From: Thiotrichaceae bacterium
GTDB lineage: Bacteria > Pseudomonadota > Gammaproteobacteria > Beggiatoales > Beggiatoaceae
Direction: 5' to 3'
NCBI GenBank assembly: GCA_026991885.1
Contig: JALXAQ010000228.1
Location: forward strand, 1 to 37,739
Length of the DNA stretch: 37,739 nucleotides
Below the pieces are notes generated by a model. The model was given only the letters and a program-made list of their open reading frames with translations, was not told the DNA's origin and searched no databases. The position numbers were made by a program, and so were the translations under genes. Below, one piece after another: positions 17,186 through 24,824 of this stretch. Every line of letters starts with the position of its first letter. The first letter of the stretch is position 1.

Positions 17186-18310
17186 ATGAAACTTGATAAT
17201 ATTCAATCATTTGTTCCGCCCGTTCGTACTTTGATGGGTCCGGGGCCTTCTGATATTCATCCGCGTGTCTTACAAGCCATGGGACGACCCACCATCGGTC
17301 ATTTAGATCCCGCCTTTGTTGAGATGATGGATGAAGTTAAAATCTTGTTACAATATGCTTTCCAAACACAAAATGCTTTAACTATTCCCGTCTCAGCCCC
17401 AGGCTCTGCCGGCATGGAAACTTGCTTTGTTAATCTGGTTGAACCAGGGGATAAGGTGATCATTTGCCAAAACGGCGTTTTTGGTGGTCGTATGAAAGAA
17501 AATGTGGAACGCTGTGGCGGTATTGCCATCATGGTTGAAGATGAGTGGGGTACTGCTGTTGATCCTAATAAGTTAGAAAAGGCTCTCCAAGCTAATCCTA
17601 ATGCAAAAATCGTGGCCTTTGTTCATGCGGAAACTTCCACGGGTGTCCAGTCGGATGCAAAAACTTTATGTGAGTTAGCTCATCAATATGATTGTTTGAG
17701 CTTGGTTGATACTGTCACCTCTTTGGGCGGTACGCCGGTTAAAGTCGATGAATGGGAAATTGATGCTATTTATTCGGGTACACAAAAATGTTTGTCTTGT
17801 ACGCCCGGTTTATCCCCCGTTAGTTTTAGTGATCGCGCCATTGAGAAAATTAAAGGGCGTAAAGGTAAGGTACAGAGTTGGTTTTTAGATCTCAATTTGG
17901 TGATGGGTTATTGGGGGGGCGAAACGAAACGGGCCTATCATCATACGGCACCCATCAATGCGCTTTATGGTTTACATGAGGCGCTGGTGCTTCTAAAAGA
18001 AGAGGGGCTGGAAAATGCGTGGGCGCGACATGAGAATAATTATCAAGTTTTTCGCGCCGGTATTGAGGCGATGGGTTTGTCTTTTAAGGTGAAAGAAGGG
18101 GACAGATTACCACAACTTAATGCGGTTAATGTGCCTGCCGGTGTCAACGAAGCTGAGGTGCGTTCTCGCTTATTAACGGAATATAATCTGGAAATTGGGG
18201 CGGGTTTAGGTAGTTTGGCGGGTCAGATATGGCGTATTGGTTTGATGGGTTATGCTAGCAATCTGAAAAATATTTGGTATTGTTTGAATGCGTTGAAAGC
18301 GGTTATGTAA
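17186..18310 (+). CDS. Class V aminotransferase (serine/alanine-glyoxylate aminotransferase family)
   Basis: 374 residues, normal for the family. TLMGPGPSDIHPRVLQAMG is the N-terminal motif, SAPGSAGMETCFVNLV contacts the cofactor phosphate, LVDTVTSLGGTPV carries the PLP-ring Asp, and SGTQKCLSC holds the Schiff-base lysine (about K201). The end GAGLGSLAGQIWRIGLMGY is also conserved. The likely reaction is transamination of glyoxylate to glycine with serine or alanine as donor. A role as 2-aminoethylphosphonate or other transaminase is less likely. AGG precedes the ATG and the neighbours are unrelated ATPases, so no pathway can be read from context. Confidence 0.9.
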   Translation: MKLDNIQSFVPPVRTLMGPGPSDIHPRVLQAMGRPTIGHLDPAFVEMMDEVKILLQYAFQTQNALTIPVSAPGSAGMETCFVNLVEPGDKVIICQNGVFGGRMKENVERCGGIAIMVEDEWGTAVDPNKLEKALQANPNAKIVAFVHAETSTGVQSDAKTLCELAHQYDCLSLVDTVTSLGGTPVKVDEWEIDAIYSGTQKCLSCTPGLSPVSFSDRAIEKIKGRKGKVQSWFLDLNLVMGYWGGETKRAYHHTAPINALYGLHEALVLLKEEGLENAWARHENNYQVFRAGIEAMGLSFKVKEGDRLPQLNAVNVPAGVNEAEVRSRLLTEYNLEIGAGLGSLAGQIWRIGLMGYASNLKNIWYCLNALKAVM

Positions 18311-18363
18311 ATTAATAGGAGTGCAAGGCGTGCCACAGCTATTTACAAACAAAGGAAAATTCA

Positions 18364-19668
18364 ATGAAACCACACCATGACATATCGCCCCGCTTTTTTG
18401 GTCGCCGTCAAGAATTAGGACAAATTGAAAAAGCGTTCGCACAAGACGGAACGCGCCGCATCACTATTTGTGGCATTGGGGGACAAGGTAAAACCTATTT
18501 AGCCATTGAAGCCGGGCAACGTTTGTCCGGGATGTTTAAGAAAGTCTGTTTTGTTGATTATAGTACTTTTTTTGGAGTGGATGCGGTAGGCTTCGCACTG
18601 AAAACTTTAGCAGAATTGTTGGATAAAGATTTAGAAAATGCCGCTGCTGCGACAAAAGCCTTGCGTGATATTCCCATTTTGCTCATTTTGGATAATGTGG
18701 AGAGCATTCCCCCAACACCACGACAAGAGTTGTTGGATATGGCAAAAGATTGGAGTGAAATGGGGGCGTGTCGGCTATTGTTGACGGCAGCTAGTGATTT
18801 TGAGCATCCCGACTATCAATACTTAATACAATTATCGGGTTTGGCTGAAAAAGACGCTTTGAACTATGCCCAACATTTAGCGCCACGACTTGAACGGGAT
18901 GAATTATTGAATTTATTTAAGCAAGTGGATTTTCATCCTTTATCGATCCGTGTCTTGATGTTCTCCTTGAAATTCAACCAGCCTGCTGAATTGGGCAAAG
19001 CATTAGAAGTGTGGGAAAAAAGGGAAAATCCCTTATGGGCTGTATTGAGGGGCGCATTGGAAGGGATCACCTTGGAAATTGAAAAAACGGGTTTTTTATA
19101 TTGGTTGTCAATACTCTTGAAAGCTAAAACGACAAAAAAATTGTTTTTGAAGACGGAGACATTGCGTTCCTTGCCGATTTTTGGCGTATTTCAGAGCGGC
19201 GTCTTTGAGCCTGATTTGCTGGCACTCACCCGCTTTAAGAAAAAACAGTGGCAAGTGCTCCGTGCTGCCTTAGAAACCACAGGCTTGATTCAAATCGAAA
19301 TTTTGCCGAAATTCAAAGTGTCCTATATCAAATTTCACCCCAGCTTAGCACCGACACTGTGGACACGTTTAACTTCTAAAGAGCAAGCAAAACTGTATTC
19401 CTCTTATCAACTACGTTATGCCCAATTGGCGGGTTATATGTTTTATGAAGAAGGAGAAAATACAGTACAAGTCCATAATCTTGTCCGGCAAGATTTGCCT
19501 AATTTACTTCATGCGGTTTACGGTGCTTTGGATGCGAAAAGACAGGGAGCGGATAAGTTTGCGAATAATATAGACCTTTTTCTTAAAGCTTTTGGCCTTC
19601 AGCGTGATAGTGCTGCACTGAATCAACGGGTTAAAAATGCGGGGGGAGAAGTGACTTATCGGGTATAA
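18364..19668 (+). CDS. STAND/NB-ARC-type NTPase, possibly C-terminally truncated
   Basis: 434 residues. The start PRFFGRRQELGQIEKAF followed by Walker A GIGGQGKT (37-44) is typical of NB-ARC-like STAND ATPases. Walker B is ILLILDNVE (about 105-113), then CRLLLTAAS as sensor and HPLSIRVLM as the GxP-like helix region. A winged-helix-like part follows. STAND proteins usually end in TPR or other sensor repeats. Here the reading stops after NQRVKNAGGEVTYRV, at the point where TPRs would be expected, and the downstream DNA is decayed and A-rich. AAGGA precedes the ATG. Role unknown; the family often acts in signalling or defence. Confidence 0.75.
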   Translation: MKPHHDISPRFFGRRQELGQIEKAFAQDGTRRITICGIGGQGKTYLAIEAGQRLSGMFKKVCFVDYSTFFGVDAVGFALKTLAELLDKDLENAAAATKALRDIPILLILDNVESIPPTPRQELLDMAKDWSEMGACRLLLTAASDFEHPDYQYLIQLSGLAEKDALNYAQHLAPRLERDELLNLFKQVDFHPLSIRVLMFSLKFNQPAELGKALEVWEKRENPLWAVLRGALEGITLEIEKTGFLYWLSILLKAKTTKKLFLKTETLRSLPIFGVFQSGVFEPDLLALTRFKKKQWQVLRAALETTGLIQIEILPKFKVSYIKFHPSLAPTLWTRLTSKEQAKLYSSYQLRYAQLAGYMFYEEGENTVQVHNLVRQDLPNLLHAVYGALDAKRQGADKFANNIDLFLKAFGLQRDSAALNQRVKNAGGEVTYRV

Positions 19669-19706
19669 ATTTTTGCTCCCACTAGACAAAGAGCAGGACG
19701 AAGTAG

Positions 19707-19925
19707 TTCAACAAAACTTATTGGCTGCGATATAAAAAAACTGAAGGTCCTAAACCTGATTATGTTGCCAAAAGATTAACAGCAGAATTTAAAGATTATT
19801 TCGTCTCCTTGACTCAAAGCGATACAGCACAAAAACACTATTCGCAAGACATAAAAGCAACCGACAAAGAAATAATCGCTGGAAAAAGGGACTTCCTTGG
19901 CGAAATTGTTAGAACAGTTAGATGA
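19707..19925 (+). pseudogene. Unidentified coding remnant
   Basis: A frame open from 19707 to the TGA at 19923-19925 reads KKTEGPKPDYVAKRLTAEFK and YFVSLTQSDTAQKHYSQDIK. The composition looks protein-like but there is no plausible start codon and I do not recognise it. It may be the tail of a gene whose start was lost, in the decayed zone between the STAND ATPase and the A-rich tract. Confidence 0.25.
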
Positions 19926-19984
19926 AAACTAACAGGGAGCCAAAATCTCAATGCGATATCGTGCCGCATAAAACTATACATGAG

Positions 19985-20167
19985 AGAAATCCTATTTTCT
20001 CAAAAAAAAAAAAAAAAAAAAAGAATTCTTTTAAAAAAAACAAAAAAAAAAAAAAAAACATTAAAAAAAAAAAAAAACAAAAAAAAAAAAAAGAAAACGT
20101 GAAAAAAAAAAAAAAAAAGAAAAAAAAAAAAAATTAAAAAAAAAAAAAAAAAAAAAATAGGATTTCT
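19985..20167. repeat. Perfect 14-bp inverted repeat enclosing the A-rich tract
   Basis: AGAAATCCTATTTT (19985-19998) and AAAATAGGATTTCT (20154-20167) are exact reverse complements. They look like the two arms of one palindromic repeat whose loop now holds about 155 bases of almost pure A. A related sequence, AGAAAAATCCTATTTTTT, occurs near 23066. Confidence 0.75.
20002..20157 (+). repeat. A-rich tract of about 156 bp
   Basis: Runs of 8 to 21 A are broken only by a few single bases or short insertions (for example GAATTCTTTT, C, CATT, GAAAACGTG). It is unlike any other stretch in the window. The frame across it is a meaningless poly-Lys ORF. It may be a true slipped-strand expansion or an assembly artefact. 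Confidence 0.9.
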
Positions 20168-20176
20168 TTGCTAGGA

Positions 20177-20196
20177 GTCCAAGATTTATCTTGGAC
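20177..20196 (-). repeat. 9-2-9 palindrome, copy B
   Basis: GTCCAAGATTTATCTTGGAC; on the minus strand it reads as the other copies and continues TCCTAGCAAAGAAATCC. It ends 23 bases before the ATG at 20220, in reverse orientation relative to that gene. Confidence 0.85.
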
Positions 20197-20219
20197 CTCT
20201 CCAAAAGAGGTATCTCACA

Positions 20220-20858
20220 ATGAGCCATCCTAAAAAATCCACCAAAACCAAAATTGATTGGTCAGAAATCTTATGGCCATTGATTTTATTCGTTTTCAGT
20301 CTCATACTGACAACAATATTTCTTGTTGCCAGTCAACAATATCACAAGCACATAAACGAATGGACACGGACACAAAAGAGCCATTTTGGTACCTTAGAAA
20401 AGGAATATACACAGCTTCAAGATACCTTAGAAATTGTCAACAAATTATATGTTCAAAAATTTAATAAATTGATTAAAATAGGATTTTTTGAGACGGATTT
20501 AAACATAGAAAAACAACGCTTGAAAATGTTTGGTAAAACCCGAAGACTCCTTTCTCAATTACCTTTGTTCACAGCCAACTATACACTCTCAGAAACCAAA
20601 CTGTATACTGTTCCAGATTTTCTGAGACTAGAAAAGTCACTTAAAACATATCAAACGCAATTAACGCTAAAAGTAGAAATCTTACACGAAGAGGACTTAT
20701 TAAAATTAATAGAAGCGATAAAATTCGCGGGCATATTCAATCTGCAACGATGTGACATTGAGCGATTGACTCCTCAAATTGATGTCAAGAATATTTCCAA
20801 AGCTTATTTTAAGGCAACTTGTGTCTTGGCTCGGTACACTTCATCTATAGAAAATTGA
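20220..20858 (+). CDS. Bitopic inner-membrane protein of a pilus/type II secretion-like operon (PilO/GspM/MshJ-like)
   Basis: 212 residues. A short basic cytoplasmic end is followed by one membrane helix (about 18-41, ILWPLILFVFSLILTTIFLV), then a coiled-coil (HFGTLEKEYTQLQDTLEIV) and an alpha/beta end (LKVEILHEEDLLKLIEAIKF, FKATCVLARY). This layout is that of PilO, GspM and MshJ, which help build the inner-membrane platform of type IV pili or type II secretion. Sequence similarity is not strong enough to choose one name. AGAGG lies 9 bases upstream of the ATG. It leads a four-gene operon. Confidence 0.6.
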   Translation: MSHPKKSTKTKIDWSEILWPLILFVFSLILTTIFLVASQQYHKHINEWTRTQKSHFGTLEKEYTQLQDTLEIVNKLYVQKFNKLIKIGFFETDLNIEKQRLKMFGKTRRLLSQLPLFTANYTLSETKLYTVPDFLRLEKSLKTYQTQLTLKVEILHEEDLLKLIEAIKFAGIFNLQRCDIERLTPQIDVKNISKAYFKATCVLARYTSSIEN

Positions 20859-20863
20859 TAAAT

Positions 20864-21265
20864 ATGCGACTAATTGTATTATTATTACTCACACTTTCCC
20901 AAACTGCGGGCGCAGAAGGTTTATTGCGTTTGTTCACAACACCTCAAGAACGTGCCATGCTGAATGCAGAACGTTCTAAACCATTACCCCCTCCCTTTAA
21001 ACCACCCACAACAAAACCAAAACAGTCTAATACGATACCACCTTACATTACCTTTAATGGATTAGTCATACGCAATGATGGGCAAACGATTGTATGGATA
21101 AATGGCAGACAAGAATTGACTCAACAAGGCTTTACCGTTGAATTAGAAAAAATGACTGATGAACTATCAGTACCCATTGTTTTATCCAATACCAAACAAA
21201 GATTTTTCTTAAAACCCGGACAAACATTCAACACATTAGATGGCACAATTCAAGAACAACCTTAA
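20864..21265 (+). CDS. Exported MshK/PilP-like protein
   Basis: 133 residues from the ATG at 20864, five bases after the previous stop. The reading frame is open upstream to 20819, but this ATG gives a clean signal peptide (MRLIVLLLLTLSQTAGAEG). After a Pro-rich linker (PLPPPFKPPTTKPKQ) comes a small beta domain with FNGLVIRNDGQTIVWINGRQ, as in MSHA biogenesis protein MshK and PilP-like pilotins. It ends FFLKPGQTFNTLDGTIQEQP. Its last 26 bases overlap the next gene. It likely sits in the periplasm and joins the platform to the secretin. The name is by pattern only. Confidence 0.6.
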   Translation: MRLIVLLLLTLSQTAGAEGLLRLFTTPQERAMLNAERSKPLPPPFKPPTTKPKQSNTIPPYITFNGLVIRNDGQTIVWINGRQELTQQGFTVELEKMTDELSVPIVLSNTKQRFFLKPGQTFNTLDGTIQEQP

Positions 21266-22487
21266 AATTCAGGAAACAGGCGCCGCCTTAATTATCTTCC
21301 TGACTATTCTCGTCTTAGCAACAATGACAAGCTTATTGTCTAAACTCAACCGCGTTCACTTTCAAATTGAAAAGCAAAAACAAACAGCAAGGGTATTAGC
21401 ACAAGCAAAGGAAGCTTTATTAGGATTTGCCCTCACTTATGCAGAAACCCATCAAGGACAAATGCAAGGCTATTTACCTTGCCCTGATAACAATGGCGAT
21501 GGCAGTGCAGGACCCTCTTGTTCAAGTAAAGGCAACAGCGTCATAGGACGTTTTCCGTGGAGAACGCTGGGTTTACCCCCATTGCGCGATGGTAGTGGCG
21601 AATGTTTATGGTATGCCGTTTCTGGCACTTATAAAAACAATCCTAATCCTAAACCAATTTTAACCAACACCACAAAAGGATTATTTATTGTAAAAAATGC
21701 CAAAGGTGACACAATAACAGATAAAGCGATTGCGATCCTATTTGCGCCTGGCAGAGTCATTGATGGCAGTCGTACTGCTACTCCAAATGACACCCCATGT
21801 GGTGAGAATGTTCAAATTATTGATTATCTTGACAGTTTAGAAATTGATGAAAATGGCGATAGCGTACCCGACTACACAATCAAAAATTTCAGCGGACAAA
21901 AAACGGACGAAGCCAGTGGAAGTCCAGGGGGAGATGAATTACCAACGGCAACCCCTTCAGTATTTATCAAAGCCCCCTTAACAAACAATGTGATATTTAA
22001 TGATACATTAAGCTTAATCACGCCCAAAGATTTTGCGCCAGTCTATGAACGGATGAATATTTGGGTGGCAAAAAAAGTGCTAAAATGCTTAGAAAGCTAT
22101 GCCAATGGCAACCCATTTCCGTGGGCTTCTAAACTTGATCCTTATGATTATACTGATGATAGCGGAGAACGCTTTGGCAGAATTCCTGATGCGCCGGCAA
22201 TATCAAAAACATGGCCAACAGATTGCTTTAATGATTGGAAATGGTGGTCAGCATGGAAAGAAACCGTGTTTTTTGCTGTCAATCCCACTTTAACAACGCC
22301 AAGTGAAACAATAAACGTTAATCTGCTTGTGCTAGTTGCGGGACGCGAAATAAACGAACAAACACGCGCCGATAAAACGGATATAAGCAATTATCTTGAA
22401 GACGAAAATGCGGATGCTGATGAACATTTCATCAGCCAAGCGGCAACCAATAATTTTAACGATGTTGTTTATTGGAATAGTGAATGA
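21240..22487 (+). CDS. Large minor-pilin-like protein (PilX/GspK-like N-terminus)
   Basis: 415 residues. The N-terminal hydrophobic stretch GAALIIFLTILVLATMTSLL resembles PilX/GspK-type minor pilins. The body is large and acidic with Ca-site-like loops (DNNGDGS near 80; IDENGDSVPD near 200; DENADADE near the end) and several cysteines. ALLGFALTYAETHQGQMQGY matches ALLGFASIHGRLPYP in the next gene, showing a shared pilin-like fold. It overlaps the MshK-like gene by 26 bases and the next gene by ATGA. It probably caps or primes a fibre; GspK-like proteins are much larger than ordinary pseudopilins, as here. No consensus Glu5 is seen. Confidence 0.6.
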   Translation: MAQFKNNLKIQETGAALIIFLTILVLATMTSLLSKLNRVHFQIEKQKQTARVLAQAKEALLGFALTYAETHQGQMQGYLPCPDNNGDGSAGPSCSSKGNSVIGRFPWRTLGLPPLRDGSGECLWYAVSGTYKNNPNPKPILTNTTKGLFIVKNAKGDTITDKAIAILFAPGRVIDGSRTATPNDTPCGENVQIIDYLDSLEIDENGDSVPDYTIKNFSGQKTDEASGSPGGDELPTATPSVFIKAPLTNNVIFNDTLSLITPKDFAPVYERMNIWVAKKVLKCLESYANGNPFPWASKLDPYDYTDDSGERFGRIPDAPAISKTWPTDCFNDWKWWSAWKETVFFAVNPTLTTPSETINVNLLVLVAGREINEQTRADKTDISNYLEDENADADEHFISQAATNNFNDVVYWNSE

Positions 22488-23056
22488 CTAGAAATAACGG
22501 TTTTAGCCTAATCGAAATAGCAATCGTCTTATTTATTATCAGCTTACTGATAGGGCATTTATTAACGCCAATATCTACCCAAATCGATCTGCGTCGATAC
22601 AAACAGACTCAAAAAACTTTAGAAGAAATTAAAGAAGCCTTATTAGGATTTGCCTCAATTCATGGACGCTTACCTTATCCCGCCTCAAATCAAAAAACGG
22701 GGAGACAAGATTCAACTCTTTATACAAAAGAAGGTTATTTACCTTGGGCAGATTTAGGAGTAGGAAGAGTTGATGCTTGGGGAAACCCATTTCGCTATCG
22801 GGCTGAAGATGACCAAAAAATTTTTTGGAACGGCAGCGAATTAAGGGTAAAAGATAATTTGACAACAAACAGTGGTGATTCTCGTGTGGCAGCAATTATT
22901 CTATCGACAGGTAAAAATGGCGTACCAGAAGAGGAGAATGGCAATCAGAATAAAATCTTTATGTACGATGTCGATATCGATGATATTCTGACTTGGCTAT
23001 CCAGAAATACTTTAGTAAACCGTTTATACGCGACGGGACAATTGCCGCCAGAATAG
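22484..23056 (+). CDS. Prepilin-like protein with type III-like N-methylation signal (minor pilin/pseudopilin)
   Basis: 190 residues. MTRNNG^FSLIEIAIVLFII is a textbook prepilin-peptidase site with Glu at +5 and a hydrophobic helix. The globular part includes DAWGNPFRYRAEDD, which is close to the GxDAWGxPxxY motif of type II pseudopilins such as GspG. ATGA overlap (22484-22487) couples it to the previous gene. It is probably processed by a prepilin peptidase encoded elsewhere. It ends before a cluster of palindromes and the convergent dacB. Confidence 0.75.
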   Translation: MTRNNGFSLIEIAIVLFIISLLIGHLLTPISTQIDLRRYKQTQKTLEEIKEALLGFASIHGRLPYPASNQKTGRQDSTLYTKEGYLPWADLGVGRVDAWGNPFRYRAEDDQKIFWNGSELRVKDNLTTNSGDSRVAAIILSTGKNGVPEEENGNQNKIFMYDVDIDDILTWLSRNTLVNRLYATGQLPPE

Positions 23057-23120
23057 TTACTCTCAGAAAAATCCTATTTTTTTTTTGACGATTTATAGAC
23101 GAGTCAGCAAATAAAAAGTC

Positions 23121-23232
23121 AAAACCAGACCTGGCAGGTTAAACCCAAACCTGCCAGGTCAAAGTCAAAATCAGATCTTGGTTGTGACTTTGACCTGGCA
23201 GGTTTTCTTTTCAACCTGCCAGGTCTGGTTTT
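23121..23232. repeat. Nested palindrome cluster (four copies of one arm)
   Basis: ACCTGGCAGGTT and its complement occur four times. Two local hairpins have perfect 13-bp arms (23128-23140 with 23148-23160; 23192-23204 with 23213-23225). Outer arms 23121-23140 and 23213-23232 pair perfectly over 20 bp. Inner arms 23148-23167 and 23185-23204 also pair perfectly over 20 bp. It lies between the stops of the pilin operon (23056) and dacB (23239) and could end both transcripts. Confidence 0.85.
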
Positions 23233-23238
23233 GCTCTA

Positions 23239-24663
23239 CTATTCACCATACTCATAAATAGCTAACACGATACTATCTTCAACCTTATCAGCCCCCCGAC
23301 CACCACATCGGTTATTATTCAAAAACAGCGCATATCCAAAAACGGTACCACTTTTACTTTCCACATAACCAGCTAAGGTACTGAGACCACTTAAGGTGCC
23401 TGTTTTCGCCCGAACTTTTCCTCGCGCAGCGGATTTTGCAAAACGCCGTGAATGGACACCATAAGCCCCCATCACTCGCAAGCTTGAGAGAAAATCGGGT
23501 CCTATGTCAAAACGTGAAAACATACGGGTCAATAAATCCGTCATAGCACGGGTTGTCATACGGTTTTTTCTTGACAAGCCAGAGCCATCAACCAACTTGA
23601 CCCCCTGTAGATTGACACCACTTTCGTCTAAAAAATCCCTTATTAATCTTAATCCCTCTGCATGGCTACCAGGTGTCCCAGAACGCACAGCCGCGATGGT
23701 TTTGACAATTTGTTCGGCTGTCATATTATTAGAATAAGTATTTAAATCTTTTAAAGTCAATGATAAAGTGTCTGAAAAAAGTTTATACAGCTTTTTTGCA
23801 GAAATTGACGAATTGCTGAAGAGAGTCTCACCATTTATTTTGACGCCGGCTTTTAGTAAAAGCATACGAAAAGTTTCACTCGCATAGCGCGTTGGGTTAT
23901 TGATATTAAGAAGAACAACCCTTTCTTGAGCATTAATACGTCGCTGACCTCTGACCCGTATTTCTAATTTTCCGCCTGCTTTTTCGCGTCGGCTGACTGA
24001 CACTGAATTTTTGCCCCCTCGTTTACTCGTCTTGCCAGTATTATGCAACTGTATATAAGGGGCGGGTGGATCCAACCAAACATTTAACGAGCTTCCTAGC
24101 CGTGCGCCTGGTCGGATATGGACAGCGATGGTATTGAAATTCAAGGATAATGCGCCCAATTTCGCATCATAAGCCCGCTGACTACGTTTTGCCCCCCATG
24201 CGGGTGCTCGATCATAGTCATCGAAAAAGTGCGTATCGACCACTAAATTACCCGTAATTTCATTAATACCACTGTCTTTAATTTTTGTAGCGATATGCCA
24301 AAGTTGTTCCGTAGTCAATCTAGGATCACCACCACCGCGTATAATTAAATCGCCTTGAAGAATATTTTCTTTTCGTTCTCCCCTATACAAAAATTCGGTT
24401 TTAAAACGATATTCAGGACTCAAATAATGTAAAGCAGCAGAAGTGGTGATGATTTTCATCACTGAGGCAGGCAATAAAGGCTTATCGGTATGACGTGCAT
24501 AAACGACTTGACCAGTCGGCAGGGCGACTATACTAACAGATGTTTGACTCTTATCTAAACAACGTTTATTTAATGCTTTGTCAATCTTTTGAGTCAGTAA
24601 GGTTTGTGAATGGACGGAGACAGTCAACAACATCAATAGACTGAGCCATAAAAAATTTAACAT
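23239..24663 (-). CDS. dacB: D-alanyl-D-alanine carboxypeptidase/endopeptidase (PBP4 type)
   Basis: 474 residues, the usual length of class C low-mass PBPs. A signal peptide is present (to about residue 20). The active-site triad is visible: SVMK (Ser67, Lys70), SNN (about 309-311) and KTG (about 418, in RAKTGTLSGLS). It cleaves the terminal D-Ala and cross-links of peptidoglycan in the periplasm. AAGGA precedes the ATG, and a 9-2-9 palindrome lies 27 bases further upstream. It follows the RND pump gene on the same strand after 161 bases of repeats, so it is probably transcribed separately. Confidence 0.93.
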   Translation of the reverse strand: MLNFLWLSLLMLLTVSVHSQTLLTQKIDKALNKRCLDKSQTSVSIVALPTGQVVYARHTDKPLLPASVMKIITTSAALHYLSPEYRFKTEFLYRGERKENILQGDLIIRGGGDPRLTTEQLWHIATKIKDSGINEITGNLVVDTHFFDDYDRAPAWGAKRSQRAYDAKLGALSLNFNTIAVHIRPGARLGSSLNVWLDPPAPYIQLHNTGKTSKRGGKNSVSVSRREKAGGKLEIRVRGQRRINAQERVVLLNINNPTRYASETFRMLLLKAGVKINGETLFSNSSISAKKLYKLFSDTLSLTLKDLNTYSNNMTAEQIVKTIAAVRSGTPGSHAEGLRLIRDFLDESGVNLQGVKLVDGSGLSRKNRMTTRAMTDLLTRMFSRFDIGPDFLSSLRVMGAYGVHSRRFAKSAARGKVRAKTGTLSGLSTLAGYVESKSGTVFGYALFLNNNRCGGRGADKVEDSIVLAIYEYGE

Positions 24664-24689
24664 GCTTAATAATCCTTATGTTTAAAGGA

Positions 24690-24709
24690 GTCCAAGATTT
24701 ATCTTGGAC
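24690..24709 (-). repeat. 9-2-9 palindrome, copy C
   Basis: GTCCAAGATAAATCTTGGAC on the minus strand, followed by TCC. It starts 26 bases upstream of the dacB ATG in the same orientation as copies A and D relative to their genes. Confidence 0.85.
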
Positions 24710-24723
24710 ATCTTTTTTCAATC

Positions 24724-24817
24724 AATGCCACCTTCGTTAAGGGCAACCACAAGGGATTGCCCCTACGTAATATAAAGGTTTGTTTACAAACCTTTATGGT
24801 TGCCCCTTAATGGCATT
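24724..24817. repeat. MITE-like palindromic element
   Basis: Ends AATGCCA (24724-24730) and TGGCATT (24811-24817) are inverted, followed inward by TTAAGGG-CAACCA and TGGTTGCCCCTTAA. Inside are GGGCAACCACAAGGGATTGCCC and a perfect hairpin TAAAGGTTTGT/ACAAACCTTTA (24773-24783, 24786-24796), described in parts. It encodes nothing and fills the dacB-RND spacer. Confidence 0.65.
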
Positions 24818-24824
24818 GCTTTTT

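Noticed and set aside
19922-20137. 71-residue ORF ending in long poly-Lys
   Set aside because: It is only a frame through the A-rich tract; the codons before it show no protein-like pattern.
23121-23232. Four direct/inverted arms considered as a CRISPR or attachment site
   Set aside because: Only one arm sequence in alternating orientation, with no equal spacers and no integrase or cas gene near.
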